Positions 16,617 to 25,585 are shown, numbered from the stretch's first letter. The stretch: 64,000 nucleotides of DNA from an uncultured Anaeromyxobacter sp. (GCA_903874275.1 CAIQRS010000026.1:1-64000); one strand, 5' to 3'. The notes: a model not told the origin generated them from the letters alone. Translations and numbers: made by a program.

Positions 16617-18098
16617 TCACGCTGCGCCCGCGAGTTTCGTCAGCTGGCCGTAGAGCTTCACCATCGCCATCGTGTCCCGCTCGCAGTAGGCCATGAGCTG
16701 CCCTCGGAGCTTTCTCCGCTGCTCCTCCGGAACTGACTCCTCGTTCAGCAGGAGCGTCTCCAGAACCGCGGACGCCGTCCCACCCTCGCCGATGTCGAGG
16801 TCACCGTATCCCAGTCCCGCCACCAGAGCCGGAGCGACCGCTTTCAGGCTGAACGACCCGCCAAAGTCCGGGTGGTAGACGTTGTCGCGAACGATGGGCA
16901 AGAGGTCGACGAGCCGACTGGCGACGTCGAGCAGGGCACCCCGCTTCCCAGGTACGTGTGCGGCCAGGTGCTCGAGCCGCCCCTTCTCGAAGGAGGCGTT
17001 GTAGGCCAGGATTGTCTTCGCGCCATCGCACGCTGCGATGATCGCCTCGGCGATCGCCGGCCGTGGGTCGCCGGGCCCTTCCGCCAGGAATTCGTGGTGC
17101 TGGAGGGGCCCGCGCGCGTCCAGCACGTGGCAGCTCATCTGCACCGCGATCGCCTCGAACGGATGGCACCCGTTCCACACGGGGACTGCCGGGTTGATGG
17201 TCTCGAAGTCGAGGAACGCAGTCGGGGCCTCAATGGCTGCGAGCGCATTTGCCAGGCCGGGCTCGACGACCAGCGATCCCGCGCGAACGCTCCGGGCCTG
17301 GCGCGCCGCCGGGCCGGAGAGGCGGACATCGTCCGGGAGATCGTGGATGGTCTCGAACCCGTCCGCTAGGAGCGCATCGGCGCGCTTGCCAATCCGGTAG
17401 AGCGTGGTGACGTGGTGCGCGGGCAACTCGGGCCAGCAACGGTCCATGAATGCGCACTCGTAGGGGTCGGTGCAGTGGGGTCCAGGCTCGACCTCGGGAA
17501 GACTACCCGCCATGGCCCTCTTGAGCCGGCCGATCTCGGCCGGGACCCCAGGAAGGATGGTCTCCGCCTCGCGTGTCACGTCGCTCCGTGCGAAGAGGTT
17601 CGACAGGTCCGGAAAGGCGCACTCCGGATTGAGATGCATGACGTCGGCCCGCTTCACGTCGAGCCCGGACGACCGGACAACGTGGACTTGAACCGCGACG
17701 TCGGGGTAGTGCGGTTCCTTCACCTTGGTGGTGGACTTCACCTCGACGAGGTTCCAGCCTCCGCGCCGGCGCTCGAGGATGTCGACGGCGACGAAGACGT
17801 CGTCAGCGACGAATGAGGCCTCGAAGATGGCCGGAGCGCCCTCGGCGATGGCGCGCTTCGTCTGCTCGACTTTCTCCTTCACGTTCCAGTACTCGGCGTC
17901 CACGAGAACGCCGCCGGGGAAACGCTCCCTGGCAAGCTCGCCCACCCGGTGCCCCCGGTCGAAGACGGCCTGGAGCGATGCGTCGGGCTTCAGTTCCGGG
18001 GCGTCCGGTTCATGGACGAGCCACCAGAGCAGCTTCGTGCACTGGATGCCGCTGCAGTAGCGGGACTTGGAGAGGCGCTTGGTCGCGGGTCGGGTCAA
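16617..18098 (-). CDS. DUF2779 protein: Cas4-like nuclease fused to RNase-H-like exonuclease
   Basis: The 493-aa product begins at TTG 18098 after AAGGA. Residues 1-270 are RecB/Cas4-like: an early CSGIQC, then WNLVEVKSTTKVKEPH with the E-x-K pair, and a cysteine group CTDPYECAFMDRCWP for an Fe-S cluster. Residues 285-490 form a DnaQ/RNase-H-like DEDD exonuclease with FLDFETINP, LAYNASFEKGRL and YCERDTMAMV. This two-part build is the DUF2779 family, found near CRISPR and other defence loci. It probably degrades DNA ends in two modes. It stands alone here, flanked by a repeat copy in its leader. Confidence 0.88.
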   Translation of the reverse strand: MTRPATKRLSKSRYCSGIQCTKLLWWLVHEPDAPELKPDASLQAVFDRGHRVGELARERFPGGVLVDAEYWNVKEKVEQTKRAIAEGAPAIFEASFVADDVFVAVDILERRRGGWNLVEVKSTTKVKEPHYPDVAVQVHVVRSSGLDVKRADVMHLNPECAFPDLSNLFARSDVTREAETILPGVPAEIGRLKRAMAGSLPEVEPGPHCTDPYECAFMDRCWPELPAHHVTTLYRIGKRADALLADGFETIHDLPDDVRLSGPAARQARSVRAGSLVVEPGLANALAAIEAPTAFLDFETINPAVPVWNGCHPFEAIAVQMSCHVLDARGPLQHHEFLAEGPGDPRPAIAEAIIAACDGAKTILAYNASFEKGRLEHLAAHVPGKRGALLDVASRLVDLLPIVRDNVYHPDFGGSFSLKAVAPALVAGLGYGDLDIGEGGTASAVLETLLLNEESVPEEQRRKLRGQLMAYCERDTMAMVKLYGQLTKLAGAA

Positions 18099-18133
18099 CG
18101 TCGGTCCTTCCGAGGGTGAGACGATACTACCTA

Positions 18134-18155
18134 CCCCACGGACGTGGCCCGGTCC
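18134..18155 (-). repeat. GGGGACGGACA-related repeat, copy 6
   Basis: CCCCACGGACGTGG followed by CCCGGTCC, 35 bases upstream of the DUF2779 start. It shares ACGGAC-TGG with copy 4 and copy 7. GGAC and GTCC give a short dyad. Confidence 0.35.
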
Positions 18156-18223
18156 TGAAGGTGCTCCGTGGGCTCAGCCCCGGCCGATTGCAAGGCTAGC
18201 GGGTACCCGGTCGAACGCCGGCT

Positions 18224-18949
18224 CTAGCTTCCTACACGCCCAGCTACGGACTCGGCCATCCGGCGATTCCGCGCCTTGACGAATCTGATCGCGTTCTCGC
18301 GATAGTCCCTGTACGCCTCGACACTCGCGGGAAGTGGAGGAGTCCGAAAGTCGTCGAAGGGGAGGAAAAGCCTTACCGTCGACCGATTCTCCGACAGCAG
18401 GTCCTGCAGCAGGAAGAAGTCGATGTAACCCCGAAAGTTCTCGAACAGCGCGAAGAAGTCTCGGTAGCGGTAGAGGGTCTCAGCCAAGGGACTCGTCTCG
18501 CCCAGGTAGTGCAGTCGAATGCACTCCACCGTCAGGTCGAGACGGTCAGCAATCTTGGGGTTGAAACCGCGAGCCCCGTTGATGGTCTGCTTCCTGTCGA
18601 TCCTGTTGCCTGGGAAGAGGATCATCCCGCCCATCTGGTAGGTGACGGTCCCGAACTCCTCCCGTTCGGATTCAGGTATCAGAGACATGATGTGCCCTAT
18701 CCGCTGATACTTGCGGAATGTCGGCATCGCCGAGTCGCTCGCGAGGAAGAACTTGCCGCGCCTGGACTGGTGGAGCAGGTATGCACCCGGCTCGGTGTCG
18801 TTTAACTCGAAAAGATCGCCACCAGGCAGTGGCTTGCTCCAAAGAAGCTTGTGATAGGCCCGAAGAGTGGGGCTGGTCGCGTCGGGGTCTCCCCCTCCAG
18901 CGTCAGTCCTGAAGTCGAAAGTCGGGTCGAACGCCATGCCCTCGCTCAT
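18224..18949 (-). CDS. DUF6994 family protein
   Basis: The 241-aa product begins FDPTFDFRTDAGGGDPDATSPTLR and continues YHKLLWSKPLPGG, the signature by which I recognise DUF6994. Later segments (GTVTYQMGGMILFPGNRI, RLDLTVECIRLHYLG) fit the family. The protein is mixed alpha/beta, soluble, and without known function. Relatives are single genes scattered in genomic islands. It has no coupled neighbour here. Confidence 0.72.
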   Translation of the reverse strand: MSEGMAFDPTFDFRTDAGGGDPDATSPTLRAYHKLLWSKPLPGGDLFELNDTEPGAYLLHQSRRGKFFLASDSAMPTFRKYQRIGHIMSLIPESEREEFGTVTYQMGGMILFPGNRIDRKQTINGARGFNPKIADRLDLTVECIRLHYLGETSPLAETLYRYRDFFALFENFRGYIDFFLLQDLLSENRSTVRLFLPFDDFRTPPLPASVEAYRDYRENAIRFVKARNRRMAESVAGRVGS

Positions 18950-19024
18950 GTCGTCAAGAGTAAGACCTATGGCCCTGACAGCGAAGCGTTTGTCTCGGGC
19001 GAAGAGGAGTTGGTCGGGGGGCGC

Positions 19025-19258
19025 CTACCCCTCGCCCCGGAGGCGCCGAACCAAGGCACGGCTGTCCTGGGGGGCCGTCCAGGTTCCGGCCTCGCGGAAC
19101 TGAATCTCGGTCCACTGCGGGCCGGCGATGATCCGGATCCCGTAGTGTTGGTCGAAGGAGATCTCGAGTGTTTCGGTGCCCGTGACGGGGCTCTTGATGC
19201 GGTCGAGGAGGACGTTCAGCGTGAATCCGGGGAGGGTGGCCTCGAGTTTGTCGATCAT
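19025..19258 (-). CDS. Small hypothetical protein divergent from the ArdC-like gene
   Basis: From ATG 19258 the product is 77 aa (MIDKLEATLPGFTLNVLLDR onward). The body is beta-rich and includes ETLEISFDQHYGIRIIAGPQW. The start follows GGACC-type sequence rather than a strong Shine-Dalgarno. It shares an 88-base divergent intergenic region, which contains a 54-bp dyad, with the ArdC-like gene. Not recognised. Confidence 0.6.
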   Translation of the reverse strand: MIDKLEATLPGFTLNVLLDRIKSPVTGTETLEISFDQHYGIRIIAGPQWTEIQFREAGTWTAPQDSRALVRRLRGEG

Positions 19259-19287
19259 CGGATAGGTCCTTTCGGTGGTGGTGAGGG

Positions 19288-19341
19288 AACCGTACGCTCC
19301 CCACGGACATAGCCGTCCAGGTCCGTCCCCCGCGTACGGTT
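19288..19341. promoter_or_regulatory. 54-bp coaxial dyad between divergent genes, with two repeat cores
   Basis: Outer arms AACCGTACGC (19288-19297) and GCGTACGGTT (19332-19341) are perfect 10-bp inverted repeats. Inner arms ACGGAC (19303-19308) and GTCCGT (19321-19326) share exactly the same centre (19314.5). The right edge is 5 bases before the ArdC-like ATG. Such a nested symmetric site is a strong candidate operator for a dimer or tetramer controlling both genes, and it includes the GGGGACGGACA repeat core. Confidence 0.62.
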
Positions 19342-19346
19342 GGACC

Positions 19347-20273
19347 ATGGAGATCACGAGCGTCGCGCTGCAGGCCCAGGTGAAGCAACACCTCGGCGAT
19401 TTGGCTGCCGCTGTGGATGCGACCGCTCGGGACGCAGCTTTCACCGAGGGACTTCGTAACATGGCCCGGTTCTGGCGATACTCGGTCCTGAATCAGGCCT
19501 ACATCCGCATTCAGCGCAAGGATGCCACCCGGGTGGCCGGCCGCCTCGCCTGGGAGGCGATCGGGCGCAAAGTGAAGCCGGGCGAGGAGTCGATGTTCGT
19601 CCTCGCCCCGTCCAGGTACAGCAGCGGCTCGGCGCGGTTCGTCTCGGTGGCGGTGTACGACATCAAGCAGACCCGGGGTCGCAAGTTCCAGGAGCTCGAC
19701 CTACTCCTCACCGGGCGCACCCGTCACACGAGGACGATGGAGCGGGCAGCGAAGGCGCTGGGGATCGAGGTCGCCTACGTACCGTTCGGGGAGCCCGCGA
19801 CCGGCCGGTCCCTCGGGGGGCGCATCGAAATCCAGCCAGGCTTGCCGAGCATGGAGCGGACCGCCACGCTCGCCCACGAACTGGCCCACGAGTTGCTCCA
19901 CCAGACCGAGGACCGGCGACAGGAGAGGATGAAGCGGCCCGGGCGGAGGCACACCCACAGCGAGATGGAGACCGAAGCTGATGCGACGGCCTACGTGGTC
20001 ATGTCGGTGCTCGGGCTGCCGTCGAAGGCGCCGTCCTACATCCCTTGGCAGGGAGGCTCGGGGCTCACGGTGCTGCGGGCAATGACGAGAGTGCAGCGGA
20101 CGGTGAAGATGATTCTCGAGGCGGGTGGGGTGAGTGATGCCAACGGCACCATGCGACGGCCCCTGCTAGTCTCGACACCCAATGTCCAAGCGCAAGACCG
20201 ACCTCGCCAAGGTAGTGGGAAACCTCCGTCGATGGGCGAAGCAACCCAGCTACCAACTCGAGCGACGGGTTGA
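19347..20273 (+). CDS. ArdC-like antirestriction protein (zinc metallopeptidase-type)
   Basis: The 308-aa product starts at ATG 19347. Residues 30-125 match the ssDNA-binding N-terminal domain of ArdC-like proteins (RFWRYSVLNQAYI, then AGRLAWEAIGRKVKPGEE). Residues 170-220 form a zincin: LAHELAHELLHQ with His 177, Glu 178, His 181, and a third ligand in SEMETEADATAYVV. ArdC proteins are plasmid or phage functions that protect incoming DNA. The family is common on mobile elements, which supports transfer of this region. The C-terminus overlaps the next gene by 92 bases in another frame. Confidence 0.86.
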   Translation: MEITSVALQAQVKQHLGDLAAAVDATARDAAFTEGLRNMARFWRYSVLNQAYIRIQRKDATRVAGRLAWEAIGRKVKPGEESMFVLAPSRYSSGSARFVSVAVYDIKQTRGRKFQELDLLLTGRTRHTRTMERAAKALGIEVAYVPFGEPATGRSLGGRIEIQPGLPSMERTATLAHELAHELLHQTEDRRQERMKRPGRRHTHSEMETEADATAYVVMSVLGLPSKAPSYIPWQGGSGLTVLRAMTRVQRTVKMILEAGGVSDANGTMRRPLLVSTPNVQAQDRPRQGSGKPPSMGEATQLPTRATG

Positions 20274-20862
20274 TGCCCTTCTAAGCCCGTACCTCGAGGC
20301 CTTCCTCGAACGGCGCTTTGGCGCTGGGTCATTGGTGAAGCTCGTCACGTCCGAGTTCCCGATCCCCAAGGAGCTCTTGCTGAAGGGAGAAGCCGCCCAG
20401 ACTGCGAAGCGGGAGCGTCGCCATGTCAGCGCCGACTTCCTGCTGCTTCAGCGGAAGCCCAAGCCGCGCTGGATCCTGCTTGAGCTCAAGACCGACATGG
20501 GGTCGAGGAAGGACAAGGAAGACAAGAACTATGCCGCAATCGGCGGCGCGACCATGGAGGTAGTTCTCAACTCCCTAGAGGATGTGAAGCAAACCAGTCG
20601 CTTCAAGGATGACTACACGCTCCTGGTTGCGCGAGTGAGGGCTCTTGGTCACGGGAAGGAGCTGATTGAAACCCACTACCTCCAGCCGATACGAGCCGGT
20701 GGGGATCCATCTCGGGTCCATACGCTGCGGGAGTTCGCAGACTCGAGGGTGGGAGAGGGAGATGAGCTCTGGACGCTCCTCGTGAAGCTCCTGAGGGGTG
20801 TCGTCCGTAGCGAGAAGGGCAGAAGGTCGAAGAAGGGGAGGCGCGGTCGGAGCAAGAACTGA
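20182..20862 (+). CDS. PD-(D/E)XK-like nuclease-superfamily protein
   Basis: A 226-aa basic protein contains VSADFLLL followed after six residues by WILLELKTDMGS, which gives Asp in the first strand and the E-x-K pair of a PD-(D/E)XK core. The tail is Lys- and Arg-rich (GRRSKKGRRGR), consistent with nucleic-acid binding. It overlaps the ArdC-like gene by 92 bases in another frame; a later start would shorten the N-terminus and remove the overlap. It could be a restriction-type nuclease or a repair factor; the family is not known by name. Confidence 0.72.
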   Translation: MSKRKTDLAKVVGNLRRWAKQPSYQLERRVDALLSPYLEAFLERRFGAGSLVKLVTSEFPIPKELLLKGEAAQTAKRERRHVSADFLLLQRKPKPRWILLELKTDMGSRKDKEDKNYAAIGGATMEVVLNSLEDVKQTSRFKDDYTLLVARVRALGHGKELIETHYLQPIRAGGDPSRVHTLREFADSRVGEGDELWTLLVKLLRGVVRSEKGRRSKKGRRGRSKN

Positions 20863-20883
20863 GAAGTGGATCCTGCTGGCACC

Positions 20884-20897
20884 CCAGCTAGGGCTGG
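20884..20897. terminator. Short hairpin between convergent genes
   Basis: CCAGC, TAGG, GCTGG: 5-bp arms in the 65-base gap between the plus-strand nuclease and the minus-strand NERD helicase. It could end either transcript; no T-run is present. Confidence 0.3.
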
Positions 20898-20927
20898 CTA
20901 GAAGCACCCAGGCGGCTTCCTTCAGGT

Positions 20928-22538
20928 TCAGGTATCGACGGCGCGAAGCGCTGGTGCCGTCCCAACGAACCGTACGAAAGCCATCGCCCGTGTCACTGCG
21001 ATGTTGAGCCGGATGTCGAGCTGCCCCAGCTCCCCCTCCGGCAGGTCGGCAACGATGATCGCGGGCCGCTCGAGCCCTTTCCATCTAAGGAACGTGTCGG
21101 CTACGAGGCTCGTCTCCATGGCTGGGTCATCGGCGCGGACGATCGAGTGGCGCCCGACCTGCGTTCGGCCGGGGATAGTGCCCTCCGCGAGCTGACCTCG
21201 TAGCGAGACGATCCCGATCTGCCCTACGTCGAGGCCGGCGGAGAGAAGTCGCTCCACCTCAGCGCCGACCTTGTCCGGCACCGACGTCAGGCTCGGAGCA
21301 ACTGCTACGCCAATCGTCCCGTCTGCGCGCGCCGCAGCGAGCGCGTCCGCGTCGAAGGGTTTGCCGAGGATCTTGTCAGAAAGCGCCCGAACGCCCGGCG
21401 GACCTCGTAGCTGCCGGGGTAGGGGATAGAAGGCCTTGAAGAGATCTCGCGGTGGCTTGCGGTCCGCCCAGAATCCTTGGCCAGGATCGTGGAAGGCGAA
21501 GAGTCGCTTCCCCTCTGCAAGGCTCGAGACCAGCACCCAGGCTTCGAACTGGAGGTCCTGCGCCTCGTCGACGATCACGACGTCCCAGGTGCGCTCGCAG
21601 AGGTCGGCTGCGCGACCAAACAACTCCCCCCAGGCGTCAACTCCAGTGATGACGGGGTTCAGTCGAGCGCCTCCCGAAGAGTCGACGAGACGTTTCGCAA
21701 GGCCACTGACTGTGACGACGTCAACGCCCGAGCCATCAAGCCGGGTAGATAGCCATTTCTGAAGGGGGACGGTGAAGCACAGGAGGAGCACCTTCTGCCC
21801 GGTTGCGGCGAGCCTGCGGGCGGCCTCCGCGGCGATGAGCGTCTTCCCGGAACCAGCCCCGCCCTGGACCAGCGCGCGGTCGTTCTCGAGTAGACCATCG
21901 AGAACCTCGACTTGGGTTCGGTCGAGGCCGAGACGTTGATCCGTCGCCTCCTTGGCCCGCGTGCCGAGGGCGAGGGATGGAACCCAGGTATCTCCCCAAA
22001 GGCGATGGAGAGCTTCGATCCATCGCCCTTTGGGCGGCCGAACCTCGGGCAGAGCACGTTCCATTACCGGAGGGAGCACAACTTCGAAATGAGGGAGCTC
22101 ACCCTTACCGATGACTAGACCCCTCAAGTTGTCCTGAGAGGGCTGGCTCTCGACGTAGGTATCGGGGAAACAAACCGCAGCCCCGTAGGCAGGCGGGGAA
22201 CAGTCGAGGTCTCGGAGCCTCAGCGACAGCTTGTTCGCGAATCCTGTCCCCTGTTCCAGGGGAGGCCCATCCATGAGCTTGCCGTTCTGAAACCAGCGAC
22301 CGTCACACTGCTCGACCCGCCCTCCCTTCACCTCGAGTACGAGTAACCCTCGGTCGGGGTGGGCGAGTACAAAGTCCCCCTCTCCCTCGTACTTGAAGGG
22401 GTCGCGAATCCGCAGCGAATGCCATCCGTACCAGCCCGCTGGCATGTGGTCCTTGAGGGCGGTCCAAACGGCCCGCTCCGCGAACGAGTCGGTGGGTCGG
22501 AAGCCGTCTCTCGGGTGAACGCCGGGGCTGGAAGCCAC
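20928..22538 (-). CDS. NERD-domain nuclease fused to SF1 helicase
   Basis: The 536-aa product has an N-terminal NERD nuclease domain with GEGDFVL (Asp 55) and LVLEVKGG (Glu 69, Lys 71), followed by a UvrD/Rep-type helicase. Walker A GGAGSGKT is at 226-233, with IVDEAQD near 321, FHDPGQGFW as motif III, and VTRAMAFVRFVG at the end as motif VI. The helicase part is short and lacks large insertions, as in the NERD-helicase proteins of many defence islands. It is on the minus strand and convergent with the previous gene. Probably a DNA-unwinding restriction or repair factor. Confidence 0.9.
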   Translation of the reverse strand: MASSPGVHPRDGFRPTDSFAERAVWTALKDHMPAGWYGWHSLRIRDPFKYEGEGDFVLAHPDRGLLVLEVKGGRVEQCDGRWFQNGKLMDGPPLEQGTGFANKLSLRLRDLDCSPPAYGAAVCFPDTYVESQPSQDNLRGLVIGKGELPHFEVVLPPVMERALPEVRPPKGRWIEALHRLWGDTWVPSLALGTRAKEATDQRLGLDRTQVEVLDGLLENDRALVQGGAGSGKTLIAAEAARRLAATGQKVLLLCFTVPLQKWLSTRLDGSGVDVVTVSGLAKRLVDSSGGARLNPVITGVDAWGELFGRAADLCERTWDVVIVDEAQDLQFEAWVLVSSLAEGKRLFAFHDPGQGFWADRKPPRDLFKAFYPLPRQLRGPPGVRALSDKILGKPFDADALAAARADGTIGVAVAPSLTSVPDKVGAEVERLLSAGLDVGQIGIVSLRGQLAEGTIPGRTQVGRHSIVRADDPAMETSLVADTFLRWKGLERPAIIVADLPEGELGQLDIRLNIAVTRAMAFVRFVGTAPALRAVDT

Positions 22539-23268
22539 GGACGGAGGGTGTCACGGGCCTACCTCAAGTCAAATCCCTACGCTCCGCCGGGGCGTCCTTA
22601 GGGTTTGATCCGAGCGAGCACTTGCTGGTGAGCGACAGCCTCGGGGGGCCTGGCTGGAGGCTGATAGGCAGGAGGTTGGACTCTCCGTCTCCAGGCCGCA
22701 CTCCGTAGGCGGTGACGGTGACTCTGTGGCTATGTTCGGCGGTCGGAAAGAATGCCCTCGTGGACTTCCAAGGTGCTCCTCGTCCCTTCACGATCGAAAG
22801 ACGGGTGGCTACTGGCTCTTGTTTCCTCGATAAGGCTTGCGCGGCATCAAGGTTCGCCGAGGCATCGGGCTACACGCTGCAACGCCAAGATGTGCAGCGA
22901 GGCACGACCGACCACCAGTAGGCTGCCCACATTGTGGGCAAGGGCTTACGGTAGTGGTCTCGTAGAGAATGGGAATGCGGCGAATCAAAGGCGTCCTGGC
23001 CGATCTGGGCATGGGACGATTACGCAGCCTGGATCTGACATTTACACGATCTCCCGAACGGGGCTAGCGTGTGAGCCCCGCATCACCCGCGCATCCCTCG
23101 ACCACGGGGCAAGGACTGATAGCGAAAGCCAGTCCTGACCCGCGGTCGGCGTGGGAGACTCGCCATTCCAGAGTGGGGCAGCGTAGGGCGTGGACCCTGG
23201 AACTTCGGCGCTTCCCCTCTGTCTTCGAGTATCCAAGGCTCAAGCGGCGGCGGAACGTGGGAGGGATG
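22539..23268. other. 730-bp region without a supported gene
   Basis: No frame here looks like a gene with confidence. A minus-strand frame (22809-23012) encodes CPQCGQPTGGRSC, reminiscent of a zinc ribbon, but has no good start or neighbours; a plus-strand frame from 23071 runs into the UvrD gene but its first 65 residues look non-coding. The region may hold the promoter of the 23-35 kb island or the remains of a lost gene. Confidence 0.5.
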
Positions 23269-25575
23269 ATGGTCAGTCTCGAGCAGTTTCACGCTGCATG
23301 CGCCGCGATCAACAAGACCCCCGATGACGAGAAGCGCGCCGCGATCGACGCGAGCGCCGAGACTCCACTCTTCATCGTCGCTGGCCCAGGGACGGGCAAG
23401 ACCACCTGCATCGTTCTGAGAATCCTGAAGCTCATCTTCGTGGATGGCATCGCGCCTTCAGGAATTCTGGCAACCACGTTCACTCGAAAGGCCGCTGCCG
23501 AACTTCGCTCTCGCGTTCTTGGGTGGGGCTATCAGATCCAGGGGGAGCTCCAGAAGGACGGAATTCTTGCGCCTCACGAGCGTGAGTGGGTCTCGCGACG
23601 CGACCTGAATCGGGTCGTCACGGGCACAGTGGACAGCATCTGCGAAGCAGTGCTTCGAGACTTTCGGGAAGCCGGTCAGCAGCCGCCGGTACTCATCGAT
23701 GAGTTTGTCGCTGGAACGTTGATGCTTCGTGCCGGCCTATTCGAGGATGAGCGTCACAAGGACGCAGACCTCGACGCCTTCCTCAAGAAGATCGCGGGGT
23801 CCTCAGGCTGGGGGTTCAACGTCGGAAGGAAGGCCAACCTTCTTCAGCAGATCTGGGACAGGCGCTACCAGGACCAGGTGAACTGGGACGCCTTCGTGAA
23901 GAAGGGCCCGAAAGCAGAGAGAGTTGCACGGGGCGTCGTTGGCGAGGCCATCGCCGCGTACGCCGGGGAGCTCCAGGAACGAGAGGTCGTGGACTTCGCT
24001 CTCCTGGAGCACGAGGTGTTCACTCGCCTGCGGGCCGGCAAGCTCGGGGAATTCACAAGGCAGCTGAAGGTCGTGCTGGTCGATGAATACCAGGACACGA
24101 ATCTGCTTCAGGAATCCCTGTACTTCGAGCTGGCTCGCGCGTGTGGAGGAGCCCTGACGGTTGTCGGCGACGACGACCAAAGCCTCTACCGATTCCGCGG
24201 AGCCGCAGTCGTCCTCTTCAGGGACTTCTCAAAGCGTTTCAAGAAGGTCTTCAAGTCGAGCCCCAAGACGGTGTTCCTGAAGACCAACTACCGATCTACA
24301 CGCAACGTCGTTTCATTCTCGAATCGCTACGCCCGCCTGGATGCTGGGTTCCAGTCTGAACGAGTCGCTTGCAAGCCGGAGCTCGTGACGCCCCGAACGG
24401 CCGAGCACGGGCTGCCTGTGTTGGGCCTCTTCCGAGACGATCGCGAGGAACTAGCAAAGGACCTAGCGAAGGTAGTTCGCGATGTCTTCCGTGGTTCCGG
24501 CTATCGCCTTCCCTCCGGAGAGGTGATCAAGGCGTCAGCCGCCGATGCTGACGTCGGGGACTGCGCACTGCTCTGCAGTAGCCCGCGGGAGTACTCGACG
24601 GGGGGAAAGGAGCGTCTTCCGCTACTTCTGCGCCAGGAGCTTCGAGCGCCTGCGCAGAAGGCGAAGCGCATCGAGCTCTTTAATCCTCGAGGTCAAGACC
24701 TGACGGAAATCCCTCTGGTCCGCCGGTTCGGTGGCGTCCTGCTCGAGTGCATCGACCCGAAAGCGGAAGTCCAGGGCTCCAGTGAATCGAAGCTCTTCTC
24801 CGACGTAGTGGAAGTGTTCACCGAATGGCGCGAGGCCACTGCCGAGCTATCCGGTCACAAGGACTTGGTAGCCTATGTGAAGGCATGGAGGAGCCGAAAG
24901 GCCCCGCGGGGTCTTGTCTGGCCTCGGTCGGTATCGGCCCTCGAGCTCCTCTACGGTCTCGTGCACTTCTTTCCAGAGCTTTACGACGATCCTGAGGGAC
25001 AGGTTTACCTCGAGGTCTTCACTCGCCAGTTGCAGGCTAGCCAGATGGTTGGAACCTTCGACGGAGACATCGTCGAAGATGCGAAGGACAACAGGACCTG
25101 GAAGTCCAAGCGCGAGCTACTGCGAGACTTCCTGGGGCCCATCGCAAGCGGAGCAGTGAAGGTCAACGAAGACCTCATGGAGCTCTTCCCACGCGATCGC
25201 CTGAGCGTCCTGTCGGTGCATCAGGCGAAGGGGCTCGAGTTTCCATTCGTCATTGTGGACGTCGGGTCAGACTTCAAGACCAACAGCGCGTCCCAGAGAT
25301 TCAAGCGATTTCCAGACAAGGGAGGGCCAGCTCACGCGCTCGAGGACCTCCTCTGGGAATACACGACGCTTGGCAAGCCCGCGCGCAAGCCTCGAGACAG
25401 GGCCTTCGACGATCTCTACCGCCAGTTCTTCGTCGCGGTCAGCCGACCCCAGCAGGTCCTGCTGCTCGCTGGCTTGAACGCGAGCCTCCCTGGTGGGCGA
25501 ATCCCCAATGTCGCGACCGGTTCTCGGAGAACCGGCGCGAACGGATGGGCCCCGATACCCTTCGTAAAGATCTAG
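23269..25575 (+). CDS. UvrD/AddA-like helicase 1
   Basis: Starting at ATG 23269 behind GGGAGGG the product is 768 aa (an ATG three bases earlier is also possible). Motifs of SF1A helicases are complete: AGPGTGKT at 38-45, VLVDEYQDTN near 270, GDDDQSLYRFRGA near 300, VHQAKGLEFPFVIVD near 652 and VAVSRPQQVLLL near 722. The downstream gene, 10 bases on, is a RecB/AddB-like nuclease, so the two likely form an AddAB-like pair. The gene is a paralogue of 31297-33681: aligned blocks include LATTFT-KAA-ELRSR-LG, DEYQDTNLLQE and GGALTVVGDDDQSLYRFRGA. A role in end-resection or defence is inferred. Confidence 0.92.
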   Translation: MVSLEQFHAACAAINKTPDDEKRAAIDASAETPLFIVAGPGTGKTTCIVLRILKLIFVDGIAPSGILATTFTRKAAAELRSRVLGWGYQIQGELQKDGILAPHEREWVSRRDLNRVVTGTVDSICEAVLRDFREAGQQPPVLIDEFVAGTLMLRAGLFEDERHKDADLDAFLKKIAGSSGWGFNVGRKANLLQQIWDRRYQDQVNWDAFVKKGPKAERVARGVVGEAIAAYAGELQEREVVDFALLEHEVFTRLRAGKLGEFTRQLKVVLVDEYQDTNLLQESLYFELARACGGALTVVGDDDQSLYRFRGAAVVLFRDFSKRFKKVFKSSPKTVFLKTNYRSTRNVVSFSNRYARLDAGFQSERVACKPELVTPRTAEHGLPVLGLFRDDREELAKDLAKVVRDVFRGSGYRLPSGEVIKASAADADVGDCALLCSSPREYSTGGKERLPLLLRQELRAPAQKAKRIELFNPRGQDLTEIPLVRRFGGVLLECIDPKAEVQGSSESKLFSDVVEVFTEWREATAELSGHKDLVAYVKAWRSRKAPRGLVWPRSVSALELLYGLVHFFPELYDDPEGQVYLEVFTRQLQASQMVGTFDGDIVEDAKDNRTWKSKRELLRDFLGPIASGAVKVNEDLMELFPRDRLSVLSVHQAKGLEFPFVIVDVGSDFKTNSASQRFKRFPDKGGPAHALEDLLWEYTTLGKPARKPRDRAFDDLYRQFFVAVSRPQQVLLLAGLNASLPGGRIPNVATGSRRTGANGWAPIPFVKI

Positions 25576-25585
25576 GAGCTCTGCC

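Noticed and set aside
22752-23138. 128-codon plus-strand frame in the gap before the first UvrD gene
   Set aside because: Ser/Arg/Thr-rich with no domain-like pattern and no Shine-Dalgarno.
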